From: Candidatus Obscuribacterales bacterium
GTDB lineage: Bacteria > Cyanobacteriota > Vampirovibrionia > Obscuribacterales > Obscuribacteraceae
Direction: 5' to 3'
DNA length: 60,740 nucleotides
Assembly: GCA_019747875.1 (NCBI GenBank)
Contig: JAIEQI010000144.1
Coordinates: 1 to 60,740 of the forward strand
The position numbers and the translations under genes are program-made. The notes under the pieces are model-generated. The model made no database searches and had not been told where the DNA came from. It saw only the letters and a list, made by a program, of their open reading frames with translations. This document shows positions 34,633 to 42,981 of this stretch, in pieces. Every line of letters begins with the position of its first letter. Position 1 is the first letter of the stretch.

Positions 34633-34642
34633 AGGCTAGTAT
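34615..34642 (+). promoter_or_regulatory. Predicted promoter of the biotin operon
   Basis: TTGCCA (34615-34620), a 16-bp spacer and TAGTAT (34637-34642) lie 29 bp before the bioF ATG. The -35 box is inside the palindrome at 34611-34632, a position suited to repression. Confidence 0.45.
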
Positions 34643-34671
34643 CTGTCGAGGATTCCGGCAGAGCGTAAACC

Positions 34672-35925
34672 ATGCTTGACCAATATGTTCAAGCCCTTCA
34701 GGACCGCGTAGAGAATCAAACTCTGCGCTCGCTGCGTTCGTGCGCGCCTGCGGGCAATGGAGAGATTGAAATCAACGGCAAGCGGCTGGTCAATTTCTCC
34801 TCGAATGACTATCTTGGTCTCTCTCAACATCCGGCCTTAGCCGAGCGATCAATTGAATTCGTTAAGAAATATGGCACTGGCAGTGGGGCTTCCCGCCTCC
34901 TGAGTGGAAACTTAGATGCTTTCGAAAAAATCGAGCAAAAGCTTGCCGATTTGAAGGGAGCTGAAGCAGCACTCATATTACCTTCAGGCTTTCAGGCAAA
35001 TTGCACTGTGCTGGCGGCAGCGCTGGCAAAAAATAGCATTGTTGCCGCCGACCGCCTCGTTCATCGCAGTATTATCGAAGGGTTGCAACTGAGCTCGTCG
35101 AACTGGTTCCGCTATAAACACAATGATTTGGAAGATCTCGAACAGCAATTCGAGCGCAAATCGCAGGGGCTGGATCAAAAGCCGGAAACAGGTAAGCCCG
35201 CTTCAAATTCGCGATCGAAGAAAAGACGACGCATTCAAAATGTCAGCTCTGATCTCTCCACAGAAAGCATTCCAAAATGGATCGTCACCGAATCCGTTTT
35301 TAGCATGGATGGCGATGCTTGCAAAATAGACGACTTGCTCTTCAGTGCAGCCAAACGCGGATTCGCGTTATTCATTGACGAAGCCCATGCCACCGGCGTC
35401 ACTGGCGAAAACGGCATGGGAATGACTGCCGGAAAGGAATTCAGCGGAATCTCCATGGGCACCTTCGGGAAAGCTCTCGGTTCCTTCGGAGCTTATGTGT
35501 GTTGCTCGAAACTTATGCGCGAGTACCTCGTAAATTTCTGCTCGGGATTGATTTACTCGACAGCATTGCCACCGGCCGTGCTGGGCGCGATAGATGCGGC
35601 CCTGGACATCGTCCCTGAAATGGATGAAGAGCGACTGACGCTTGCCGCCAACGCCGAATATTTGCGAAACGCTTTGAAGAAAATGGGCTTTGACACCGGT
35701 GGCAGCACCACACAGATCATCCCCATAATTTTGGGTAGCGAGGAATCCGCATTAGCACTATGCGGCTACCTTGAAGAAAATGGTTTTTGCGTGCCAGCGA
35801 TCAGACCGCCAACCGTGCCCGCCGGAAGCGCACGGTTACGCATATCGCTGAGCGCAGTTCACAGCTTGGAGCAAATCGATCAGTTCTTGAGTCTAGTTAG
35901 GAGTTGGCATGAGAAAAAAAATTGA
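34672..35925 (+). CDS. bioF: 8-amino-7-oxononanoate synthase
   Basis: A 417-residue PLP enzyme that condenses pimeloyl-ACP with L-alanine. NFSSNDYLGLSQHP near residue 41, GTGSGASRLLSGN near 70, FIDEAHATGVTGENGMG near 237 and MGTFGKALGSFGAYVCCS with the PLP lysine near 266 are diagnostic. The protein is about 30 residues longer than usual. The extra stretch, near residues 160-197, is very basic (NSRSKKRRRIQN) and interrupts the region before VTESVFSMDGD. It is the first gene of the bio operon and overlaps the next gene by 17 bases. Confidence 0.93.
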   Translation: MLDQYVQALQDRVENQTLRSLRSCAPAGNGEIEINGKRLVNFSSNDYLGLSQHPALAERSIEFVKKYGTGSGASRLLSGNLDAFEKIEQKLADLKGAEAALILPSGFQANCTVLAAALAKNSIVAADRLVHRSIIEGLQLSSSNWFRYKHNDLEDLEQQFERKSQGLDQKPETGKPASNSRSKKRRRIQNVSSDLSTESIPKWIVTESVFSMDGDACKIDDLLFSAAKRGFALFIDEAHATGVTGENGMGMTAGKEFSGISMGTFGKALGSFGAYVCCSKLMREYLVNFCSGLIYSTALPPAVLGAIDAALDIVPEMDEERLTLAANAEYLRNALKKMGFDTGGSTTQIIPIILGSEESALALCGYLEENGFCVPAIRPPTVPAGSARLRISLSAVHSLEQIDQFLSLVRSWHEKKN

Positions 35926-36628
35926 CGTCATCCTTCAACACGGATGGGCTTTCGACAGTTCTTGCTGGCGTGGTTGGCTGCCACACCTAAAGGAGAATCC
36001 TGGCTGTGAAGTTCGCATCCAAACCGCGGACCGCGGCTACTTTGGAGAAGCGCGCAAACTGGAAGCATTCCACAAGGATGAGAACTCCTGCAAGATAATT
36101 GTCGCTCACTCTCTTGGACTGCATTTACTTCCCGAAGAGATACTCAAGACAGCGGATCTCCTTGTCCTAGCCGGCGCATTCAGCTATTTCCATAGTGGTG
36201 ATGCGATTGACCAAAAACGCAGCCGCCGCACTATCAATATCATGTTGGAAAAACTAAGCATCGACGCACTTGCCGTACTCGATGACTTCTATTCGAACTG
36301 CTACAAGCCTTTGTTAACAAGCCAAATGCTTCTGATGCGCAAAACGGACAACATCAACGTCGAGCTCCTCACTGAAGATCTCCAGCTGCTGAATTCAAAT
36401 ACGTTTGATCTCAATACGATAAAACAAATCCCCAGCATTTTGATTTTGCAAGGAAGTGAAGACTGCATCGTAAGCACGGCTCAGGCCCAGGCATTGAATG
36501 CAGAACTGAAGGGAAGCGACCTTGTCCTGTTTGAAGGCGCTGGTCACTCACTGCCACTGACGCACGTTGCACCAGCGTGGATCTCAGTAAGAGCTGCCAT
36601 GCGTCAAATCTCCTCAGTAAGGACATAA
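35909..36628 (+). CDS. Alpha/beta hydrolase, probable pimeloyl-ACP methyl ester esterase (BioH-like)
   Basis: A 239-residue hydrolase. Motifs are LQHGWAFDSSCWRGW (oxyanion HGW, as in BioH), nucleophile in IVAHSLGLHLLP near residue 70, aspartate in LQGSEDCIVS near 187 and histidine in EGAGHSLPLTH near 213. It sits between bioF and bioC and overlaps bioF by 17 bases, which points to the esterase that releases pimeloyl-ACP from its methyl ester. Several non-homologous or divergent esterases (BioH, BioG, BioK, BioJ, BioV) fill this step in different bacteria. The exact class needs alignment, so no symbol is given. Confidence 0.8.
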   Translation: MRKKIDVILQHGWAFDSSCWRGWLPHLKENPGCEVRIQTADRGYFGEARKLEAFHKDENSCKIIVAHSLGLHLLPEEILKTADLLVLAGAFSYFHSGDAIDQKRSRRTINIMLEKLSIDALAVLDDFYSNCYKPLLTSQMLLMRKTDNINVELLTEDLQLLNSNTFDLNTIKQIPSILILQGSEDCIVSTAQAQALNAELKGSDLVLFEGAGHSLPLTHVAPAWISVRAAMRQISSVRT

Positions 36629-36633
36629 CCTTG

Positions 36634-37449
36634 ATGCAAATGATAAGTCCGAGCCGTAGTTATAAAGAGCGTGTGCAAGAGAGTTTCTCGAGGCACGCTT
36701 CAACTTATGATTCGGCTGCTGCGTTGCAGTTTATGGCAGCACGGTTAACTGCCAAACTAATCGAGAAAAACGTAGACCTGCTACCGGCCGGTCCCATTCT
36801 TGAAGTTGGCTGCGGCACCGGGATGCTTAGCTCTCTACTGCCTGCAATTTTTCCGGACCGCCAGATCATCTTTTCGGACATCTCACCAGATATGGTGCTG
36901 TTCTGCAAAAACAAGTTGATGGAAAATAAAGAGTTCAGGTCTCCTAAAGAAAGCCGGTTGAGCTGGATGGTGCTTGACGCAGAGGAACTCAAAACACATT
37001 CGGAATACGCAGCTATCGTCTCCAACTTTTCGATTCAGTGGTTCTTTCAACCATTCAAGGGCATTTCTCGCTTGATGTCCGCGTTGCGCGCAGATGGAGC
37101 ACTGTTCTTCTCACTGCCTGGTGCCGATAGTTGTCCGGAATGGAAGAACGCCGCAGAAAAAATAGACGTACCTTTCACCAGGAATCCGCTTCCTTCATAC
37201 GAAGAAATGATCGATTTCGCAAACAGAATGGGCTTACAGTACGAGCTCCAACAAAGAGTTGCAGAGGAAAGCTACAACGACGCAAAAGCAATGCTGCATT
37301 CGTTGCGCGAACTAGGAGCCAGTACACAAAAAGGTGACATGCGATTGAGCTGCGGACAGTTGCGAAAACTCATGAAAGAACTGGATGGCTCAGGCAACGC
37401 TACAACACTCAGCTATCAGGTTCTAACTGGTTTCTATCGCAGAATCTAG
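36634..37449 (+). CDS. bioC: Malonyl-ACP O-methyltransferase
   Basis: A 271-residue SAM-dependent methyltransferase that starts the pimelate branch by methylating malonyl-ACP. ILEVGCGTGMLSSLLP (motif I) is near residue 54, FSDISPDMVLFCKNKL near 78 and YAAIVSNFSIQWFFQPF near 127. RSYKERVQESFSRHASTYDSAA at the N-terminus is typical of BioC. The ATG at 36634 has AAGGA upstream; frames extending further back lack support. Its place between the BioH-like gene and bioD fixes the assignment. Confidence 0.92.
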   Translation: MQMISPSRSYKERVQESFSRHASTYDSAAALQFMAARLTAKLIEKNVDLLPAGPILEVGCGTGMLSSLLPAIFPDRQIIFSDISPDMVLFCKNKLMENKEFRSPKESRLSWMVLDAEELKTHSEYAAIVSNFSIQWFFQPFKGISRLMSALRADGALFFSLPGADSCPEWKNAAEKIDVPFTRNPLPSYEEMIDFANRMGLQYELQQRVAEESYNDAKAMLHSLRELGASTQKGDMRLSCGQLRKLMKELDGSGNATTLSYQVLTGFYRRI

Positions 37450-37471
37450 AGGCTAGACACGAGAGTAAATC

Positions 37472-38128
37472 ATGCACATTCCGAAAAGGTTTTTCATTAG
37501 CGGAACCGATACTGATGTTGGCAAAACAATGGTCTCAGCTATTCTGGCACTTGGTTTGCCGGCGGCTTATTGGAAGCCCATTCAATGCGGTAATGAACCT
37601 GCATCGGATAGTCAGTGGCTTGCATCAGTCGGTGTTGATCAGAAGTTCATTCTACCTGAACGGTACAATCTGAGGAATCCGCTTTCACCTCACAGAGCTG
37701 CGGAACTTGAAGGTGTCTCGATATCTCTGGACGACTTCGAACTTCCGAAGAACAGCGCAGAATATGTGATCGTTGAAGGAGCCGGCGGTCTTATGGTTCC
37801 ACTCAATGCCAAAGACATGGTTATCGATCTGGTGGCCAAGCTGCAGCTTCCATTGCTCTTAGTGGCACGTTCCGGACTTGGCACCATTAATCATACAGTT
37901 TTGAGCATTCAGGCCCTGCATCAGAAAGAGATTCCATTGATCGGAGTCGTTATGAATGGCGAGCCGAATCCAGCGAACCGTGCAGCAATCGAACACTATG
38001 GAAAGACCAAAGTCTTAGCAGAGATTCCTCCAATCGCGCAAATCAACAAAGACTCCATATTGCAAGCGTACAACGAGAGTTTTGGTCTCAAATCGAAAAG
38101 CTCCAACCCAGCAGCCGCAACAACATGA
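37472..38128 (+). CDS. bioD: Dethiobiotin synthetase
   Basis: A 218-residue P-loop enzyme that closes the ureido ring from 7,8-diaminopelargonate, CO2 and ATP. FFISGTDTDVGKTMVSAIL at residues 7-25 is the characteristic P loop. YWKPIQCG near 34, NPLSPHRAAELEG near 71 and VIVEGAGGLMVPLN near 99 are also diagnostic. The end overlaps bioA by four bases (ATGA). Confidence 0.94.
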   Translation: MHIPKRFFISGTDTDVGKTMVSAILALGLPAAYWKPIQCGNEPASDSQWLASVGVDQKFILPERYNLRNPLSPHRAAELEGVSISLDDFELPKNSAEYVIVEGAGGLMVPLNAKDMVIDLVAKLQLPLLLVARSGLGTINHTVLSIQALHQKEIPLIGVVMNGEPNPANRAAIEHYGKTKVLAEIPPIAQINKDSILQAYNESFGLKSKSSNPAAATT

Positions 38129-39423
38129 CAATGAACGCAGCAAAACGAGATTGCATCTGGCGTCCATTTACACAAATGTTAAACGCAGAACCACCACTGA
38201 TGGTGCGCAGCGGCAACGGTGTATTTCTCGAACTGGAAGACGGAAAGAAAATCGTCGACTGTATTTCAAGCTGGTGGGTCAATCTCCACGGACACGCACG
38301 CAAAGAGATAGCCGATGCCATCGCGGAGCAAGCCAATAAATTAGAACAAGTAATCTTCGCCGGATTCACCCATGAACCGGCAGAAAAGCTTGCAGAGAGG
38401 CTACTTACACATTTACCAAGCAACCTGAAACATGTCTTCTACTCAGACAATGGGTCTACGGCTGTTGAAGTTGCACTCAAATTGGCATTCCAGTACTGGC
38501 TCAATAACGGAAAAAAAAAGAACAAGTTCATTGCATTTGAAGGTGGTTATCACGGCGATACGGCAGGATCCATGTCGATTGGACAAGGATCACCTTTTTG
38601 GAACACATTTGAACCGCTGCTCTTCTCCATTGAACTAGCTCCGTTCCCCTCCACTTTTGATAACGATTCTTTCGTGCAAGAAAAAGAATCGCGGTCGCTG
38701 AATCGGCTCAAAGAAATCCTCGATAAGGATGGAGACAATATAGCGGCGATCTGCATTGAACCTTTAATTCAGGGCGCTGGAGGCATGCGATTTTGCCGTC
38801 CGCAGTTTTTGAAAGACTTGCGAGCTTTGTGTAATCAACACGAAGTGCTTTTGATTTTCGATGAAGTAATGACCGGATTCGGACGAACAGGCGATTGGTT
38901 CGCGGCATGCAGAGCGGATGTCCAGCCAGACCTTATCTGCATTTCCAAAGGCATCACCGGTGGATTCTTACCTCTCTCAGTCACTGCGTGTAGCAGCACA
39001 ATATTCGACGCATTTCTTAGCACAGATCACAGCAAAACATTCTTCCATGGACATTCATATACCGCAAATCCGCTTGCATGCGCAGCGGCAATTGCTTCTA
39101 TGGACCTGCTCGAAAGCGATCCTACTGTTTTTTCCGCCATGGAAGCTCGCCACAAAACATTCATGAATAAGCATATTAAGGATCACCCACGACTAATTCA
39201 ACAGAGGGTATGCGGAACAATCTTCGCAGCCGAGATCCAAAGCAAAGAGGAAGACAGCTATTTCAACAGCGTCGCTCCTATTCTAAAAAAGCGCTTTATC
39301 GAGAAAGGCTTTTTGATCCGCCCACTAGGAAACACGGTTTATCTGATGCCACCTTATTGCATCGACGATGACATTTTAGAAGCAGCCTACAAAGTCATCG
39401 CAAAATGCTGCGCATCAATTTAA
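38125..39423 (+). CDS. bioA: Adenosylmethionine-8-amino-7-oxononanoate aminotransferase
   Basis: A 432-residue class III aminotransferase. IWRPFTQM near residue 12 and VDCISSWWVNLHGHARKEI near 49 are BioA-specific. YSDNGSTAVEVALKLAFQYW near 107, GGYHGDTAGSMSIG near 140, LIFDEVMTGFGRTG near 240 and CISKGITGGFLPLS with the PLP lysine near 275 complete the fold. It uses SAM as amino donor to make diaminopelargonate. It is the last gene of the operon, and its ATG overlaps the bioD stop. Confidence 0.95.
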   Translation: MTMNAAKRDCIWRPFTQMLNAEPPLMVRSGNGVFLELEDGKKIVDCISSWWVNLHGHARKEIADAIAEQANKLEQVIFAGFTHEPAEKLAERLLTHLPSNLKHVFYSDNGSTAVEVALKLAFQYWLNNGKKKNKFIAFEGGYHGDTAGSMSIGQGSPFWNTFEPLLFSIELAPFPSTFDNDSFVQEKESRSLNRLKEILDKDGDNIAAICIEPLIQGAGGMRFCRPQFLKDLRALCNQHEVLLIFDEVMTGFGRTGDWFAACRADVQPDLICISKGITGGFLPLSVTACSSTIFDAFLSTDHSKTFFHGHSYTANPLACAAAIASMDLLESDPTVFSAMEARHKTFMNKHIKDHPRLIQQRVCGTIFAAEIQSKEEDSYFNSVAPILKKRFIEKGFLIRPLGNTVYLMPPYCIDDDILEAAYKVIAKCCASI

Positions 39424-39493
39424 TAGCTGCTCTTCTCTCTCATCACAAAGCGTTGTTAGCCGGCAATGTTTTGTGTAGGGGCGAAGCTCATAG

Positions 39494-39553
39494 TATGGAG
39501 CGCGGACGTCTCGTCCGCCCATAAGTATGGGCAGCGGACGTCCCGTCCGCTGA
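39494..39553 (+). repeat. REP-like hairpin doublet
   Basis: TATGGAGCGCGGACGTCTCG with TCCGCCCATA, then TATGGGCAGCGGACGTCCCG with TCCGC. Both hairpins keep GCGGACG...CGTCCGC arms and vary only in the loop. Same element as at 8942. It lies after the bio operon. Confidence 0.75.
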
Positions 39554-39612
39554 TTTCCCTCTACTAATCCCACTCACCATTTCAGAATTCAGCTATAAAC
39601 TAGACCAATATC

Positions 39613-40497
39613 TTATCTGACCTGAACCTCCATTTTCTCAAGCACCTGTCCAAGTGCGCTCTTTCTGACGAATTGCGCCCGCGCGCCAACTGCACCGATC
39701 CGCACATCCACATCCAGGGTTTCCTTGGTTCTGCCAAGGGCATCTTGCACAACTACTCGTGATTGTGTAACACCACTGCCAGCCGAGTTGTTGTCGACAA
39801 TGATTTTTTCCGTAAGTTTGCCAACCCCATCTCGAACCACCGCATCAGTTCTAGCCACACCACCATAAAATGATGTGTTTGTGAAATGAATCGTTCTCTC
39901 ATTTCTACCCAATGCATCTTTATGCGAAAAATCTCCGACTATATTGCCGGTCTGCAATTGAGTTTGGATTAGCTCTTTGGTGTTCAAAGTGCGTCCATAC
40001 GCGTCTCGATTTATACCGGACGTAATCACGGAACCGCCGATTTCAGTTACGTTCAACTCGCTGCTCCGCAAAACTCTGCCATTGGGATCGCGCGCGCGAC
40101 GACTGGAATGTCCAGCAAATGAACTCGTCAAAGCAATCGCCTCCTTCAATTGACCACTCGGGTACTTTAAGATCGTTTCCGCAAACGATGACCCACTGCT
40201 CGACGATTTCTGAATCTCTTCGTATTCCGTGACATGCCCATAGCGGTCCTTTGCCACAGCTGTTGCAGATAATCCGCCAGCTTGCTTCCACAAGTCCATG
40301 TGAATAGATTCGAACATTACGCTGTTTGCATCAACTCTTTTGATATCAACGCTCGTTCCAGAAAGTTCTTCAGTTACGGCAAAACTGACGCGCCCGTCGT
40401 TTCCATATCTAACACTCAACCCAGGCATTCCAAGCTCGGTGCCGGAAGCAAGTTCAAAATTCAAATCTTCGTGTTCAAAATCTACAATGGCAGGCAT
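39613..40497 (-). CDS. Hypothetical protein with seven ~29-residue repeats
   Basis: A 294-residue protein with no signal peptide or membrane helix. From about residue 83 it consists of repeats centred on a D-x-x-G-R/K/H/Q turn: KDRYGHVTEYEE, RDPNGRVLRSSE, RDAYGRTLNTKE, KDALGRNERTIH, RDGVGKLTEKII, QDALGRTKETLD and KSALGQVLEKME, spaced about 28-29 residues apart (the first about 54). Each is followed by alternating strand residues, suggesting a beta-solenoid or YD/RHS-like fold. AGGAG precedes the ATG. It is divergent from the first kinase. Function unknown. Confidence 0.7.
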   Translation of the reverse strand: MPAIVDFEHEDLNFELASGTELGMPGLSVRYGNDGRVSFAVTEELSGTSVDIKRVDANSVMFESIHMDLWKQAGGLSATAVAKDRYGHVTEYEEIQKSSSSGSSFAETILKYPSGQLKEAIALTSSFAGHSSRRARDPNGRVLRSSELNVTEIGGSVITSGINRDAYGRTLNTKELIQTQLQTGNIVGDFSHKDALGRNERTIHFTNTSFYGGVARTDAVVRDGVGKLTEKIIVDNNSAGSGVTQSRVVVQDALGRTKETLDVDVRIGAVGARAQFVRKSALGQVLEKMEVQVR

Positions 40498-40758
40498 GAA
40501 GCGCTCCTTTTGGTTCGCTTCCCAACATGCGTGCTCACACCCGGCTCTAGTTTAGGTGGATTGGTTAGTGTGCGCATCCGTAAGAACCCCACTCTCTTAA
40601 GTTTGAAAACCGAGAATATTATCCGCCCAAACCACCTGCCGAAAGCTTCCTTCCGGCATTTAAGATAAATACTCGTCGCCGTGGAATAAAAACATCTGAG
40701 CCTGCTCAATCTAGTTACGCTGCAGTTAATCAAGCCGGCGCGCATCGACGATGGTTCA

Positions 40759-42978
40759 ATGAATATCAGACCCGATCCAAAAACAGATGATCGCGATAAA
40801 TCTCCGTTGAATGACCCATTCATTGGCTATGAGCTCAATGGCAAATACAAAATAATTGAACTAATAGGTAGTGGCGGTTGGGGAAACGTTTATCGCGGTC
40901 GCCACCTCACACTAGAGACCGACGTCGCGATCAAAATTATCCACAAGCATCTGGCCAATGACTCTCACAGCTTGAAGCGCCTAGAGCAAGAAGCACAGCT
41001 TCTTAGCAGGTTGGAAAACCCTAATATAGTCAGAGTCATTGATTACGATCTTGAACCGACTCCATACATTGTGATGGAGTACTTTCGCGGTTCTTCCCTA
41101 AGCGCCTGGATTAAAGACAAAGGTCCCTTGAGGTACGATCTGGCAATCGAGTTATTCATGCAAATCTGCGACGGACTCACCGCAGCTCAAAAGCTGGGTA
41201 TGGTTCATCGCGACTTGAAACCAGCGAACATTCTTTTGCGCATAGATGGCACCGTGTTGACGTCTAAGATTCTCGACTTCGGGCTGGCCAAGCTCCTGGA
41301 TGACAGTGGGCGAGAAAAAATGACCATGACGGGTGATATTCTCGGAAGTCCTCCCTACATGCCTCCAGAACAGTGGTCCGGTCAAACAGACCACCGATCC
41401 GATCTTTATGCATTCGGCTGCATTATGTATGAAGTACTTTCCGGCAAGCCGGCCTATGTGGCCCAATTCGGATTTGATTACCTGAACAAACACCTAAATG
41501 AGACGCCAGCGCGCATTAGTGAGGTCACTCCGAATGCCAAATTTCCTGGGGCACTCGAGGACATCCTGCGAAAGTGTTTGCAAAAGTCACCTGCAAACAG
41601 ATATCAATCGAGCGTTGAAGTGCGCGCCGATCTACGAAAGGTAAAGGTAGGAAGAGGACCCCTCATAGTATTGTCAGAGGATAAGAAAACAATCCAACTT
41701 AAATACGTGGCCTGCGGGATTGCAGGAGTGATGATTATCGGAGCGATCATCTTTTGTCTGAGAGATTTTATCGTTTCAAACATATGTACCTCAATGGTTT
41801 CCCAGGCAGACCAAAAGCTTATGACAGGAAACGAACAAGATGCAATCGCACTTTATCGTAACAGCATCTCACTCAGCCAATTCTTACCAAAACAGGACAA
41901 ACGAATTTTACATTCAATGCGAAATTTGAGTAACCTGCTAAAGGAGGACAATAAATTAACAGCAGCACGAAATGTAGATAAACAGCTGTCTCAACTGATC
42001 GGCGCGCTCGATATAGACGCCGAGCTGAAGAGCCTCTACGCAGAGGCAGGACAACAACTAGAGAAACGAGATTACAAGGAAGCAGAACGGACGACATCCA
42101 AGGGAATTGAACTTGCCAAACTGCGCTTTGGACCCCGCTCTGGTGCCCTCTCGGATTTCTTTGATCAGATGGCGGCAATTAAGATTGCCCAAGACGATAA
42201 TGGGACTGCGGCTGATTATGAAAGGCAGGCAGTTGATCTTGCTGATGACCTTGCTTTTGACGAGGGCTTCATAGTCGCCAGGTTGAAAACACTCTCACAT
42301 GCTCTCCATGAAGCGGGCCAAATCGCTCAGGCCAAAACAATTGAGGATAGGATTGTGGCGCTGGAAGGAACTACAAAAGGACACCAGACCACTTTGCCGC
42401 CGCTTGCACAAAACGAAACTAAAAAGCTGGCTCCCACAAAATTGGTAGCTTCCTCGGCTTCTCAAGTAAAAGTTGTTGAGTCTTCAGCACCGGCGATTCC
42501 TGCTGCCCCATCCCGCCCTGCAGCTCTTGTTCAAGGAACAAGCAACGGATCAACAAGCACAGGAGCACCAAAACAACTTCCAGTCCATAAGACAGCGGGT
42601 GTAGCAGCTGCTGAACTTGCTTACACGAAACCCATAACGGTCAAACGACCAGCCCCCATCCGCCCATCTCAAAGCAATTCCGACGATGCCACAACACAAG
42701 TGAGCCAAGCGCGGAGCACTTTGGAAACTTTGCGCAAGGCCGGCCAATCAGAAACAATCGAGGCGGCAAGAGCGTGGGCTCGTTTGGGAAAACTTTACTT
42801 GGATCTAAATCAAGTTAGTTATGCGGAACCTTGTCTAGAGCAAGCTTTGCGACTGCGTGAAAAGCTTGGCAGCAGAGAAAGAATTGTGCCTAACGTAAGG
42901 ATGCTCGTATTTGCAAAGAAAACACTTGGCAAAAATAGCGAGGCTGCATACCTGGAACGCAAATACTTAAGTGAGTGA
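40759..42978 (+). CDS. Hanks-type Ser/Thr protein kinase with membrane helix and TPR region
   Basis: A 739-residue receptor-like kinase. The catalytic domain (about residues 27-290) has LIGSGGWGNVYRG, VAIKIIHK with the ATP-binding lysine, MVHRDLKPANILL, ILDFGLAKLL and GSPPYMPPEQW; all active residues are present. A membrane helix follows at about 316-336. The exported part contains TPR-like helices (LKSLYAEAGQQLEKRDYKEAERTTSKGI), a Pro/Ala-rich linker (about 550-640) and a final TPR block (ARAWARLGKLYLDLNQVSYAEPCLEQAL). It is one of two such kinases flanking the FAD/Rieske gene; its stop is 3 bp from that convergent gene. Confidence 0.93.
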   Translation: MNIRPDPKTDDRDKSPLNDPFIGYELNGKYKIIELIGSGGWGNVYRGRHLTLETDVAIKIIHKHLANDSHSLKRLEQEAQLLSRLENPNIVRVIDYDLEPTPYIVMEYFRGSSLSAWIKDKGPLRYDLAIELFMQICDGLTAAQKLGMVHRDLKPANILLRIDGTVLTSKILDFGLAKLLDDSGREKMTMTGDILGSPPYMPPEQWSGQTDHRSDLYAFGCIMYEVLSGKPAYVAQFGFDYLNKHLNETPARISEVTPNAKFPGALEDILRKCLQKSPANRYQSSVEVRADLRKVKVGRGPLIVLSEDKKTIQLKYVACGIAGVMIIGAIIFCLRDFIVSNICTSMVSQADQKLMTGNEQDAIALYRNSISLSQFLPKQDKRILHSMRNLSNLLKEDNKLTAARNVDKQLSQLIGALDIDAELKSLYAEAGQQLEKRDYKEAERTTSKGIELAKLRFGPRSGALSDFFDQMAAIKIAQDDNGTAADYERQAVDLADDLAFDEGFIVARLKTLSHALHEAGQIAQAKTIEDRIVALEGTTKGHQTTLPPLAQNETKKLAPTKLVASSASQVKVVESSAPAIPAAPSRPAALVQGTSNGSTSTGAPKQLPVHKTAGVAAAELAYTKPITVKRPAPIRPSQSNSDDATTQVSQARSTLETLRKAGQSETIEAARAWARLGKLYLDLNQVSYAEPCLEQALRLREKLGSRERIVPNVRMLVFAKKTLGKNSEAAYLERKYLSE

Positions 42979-42981
42979 ACC

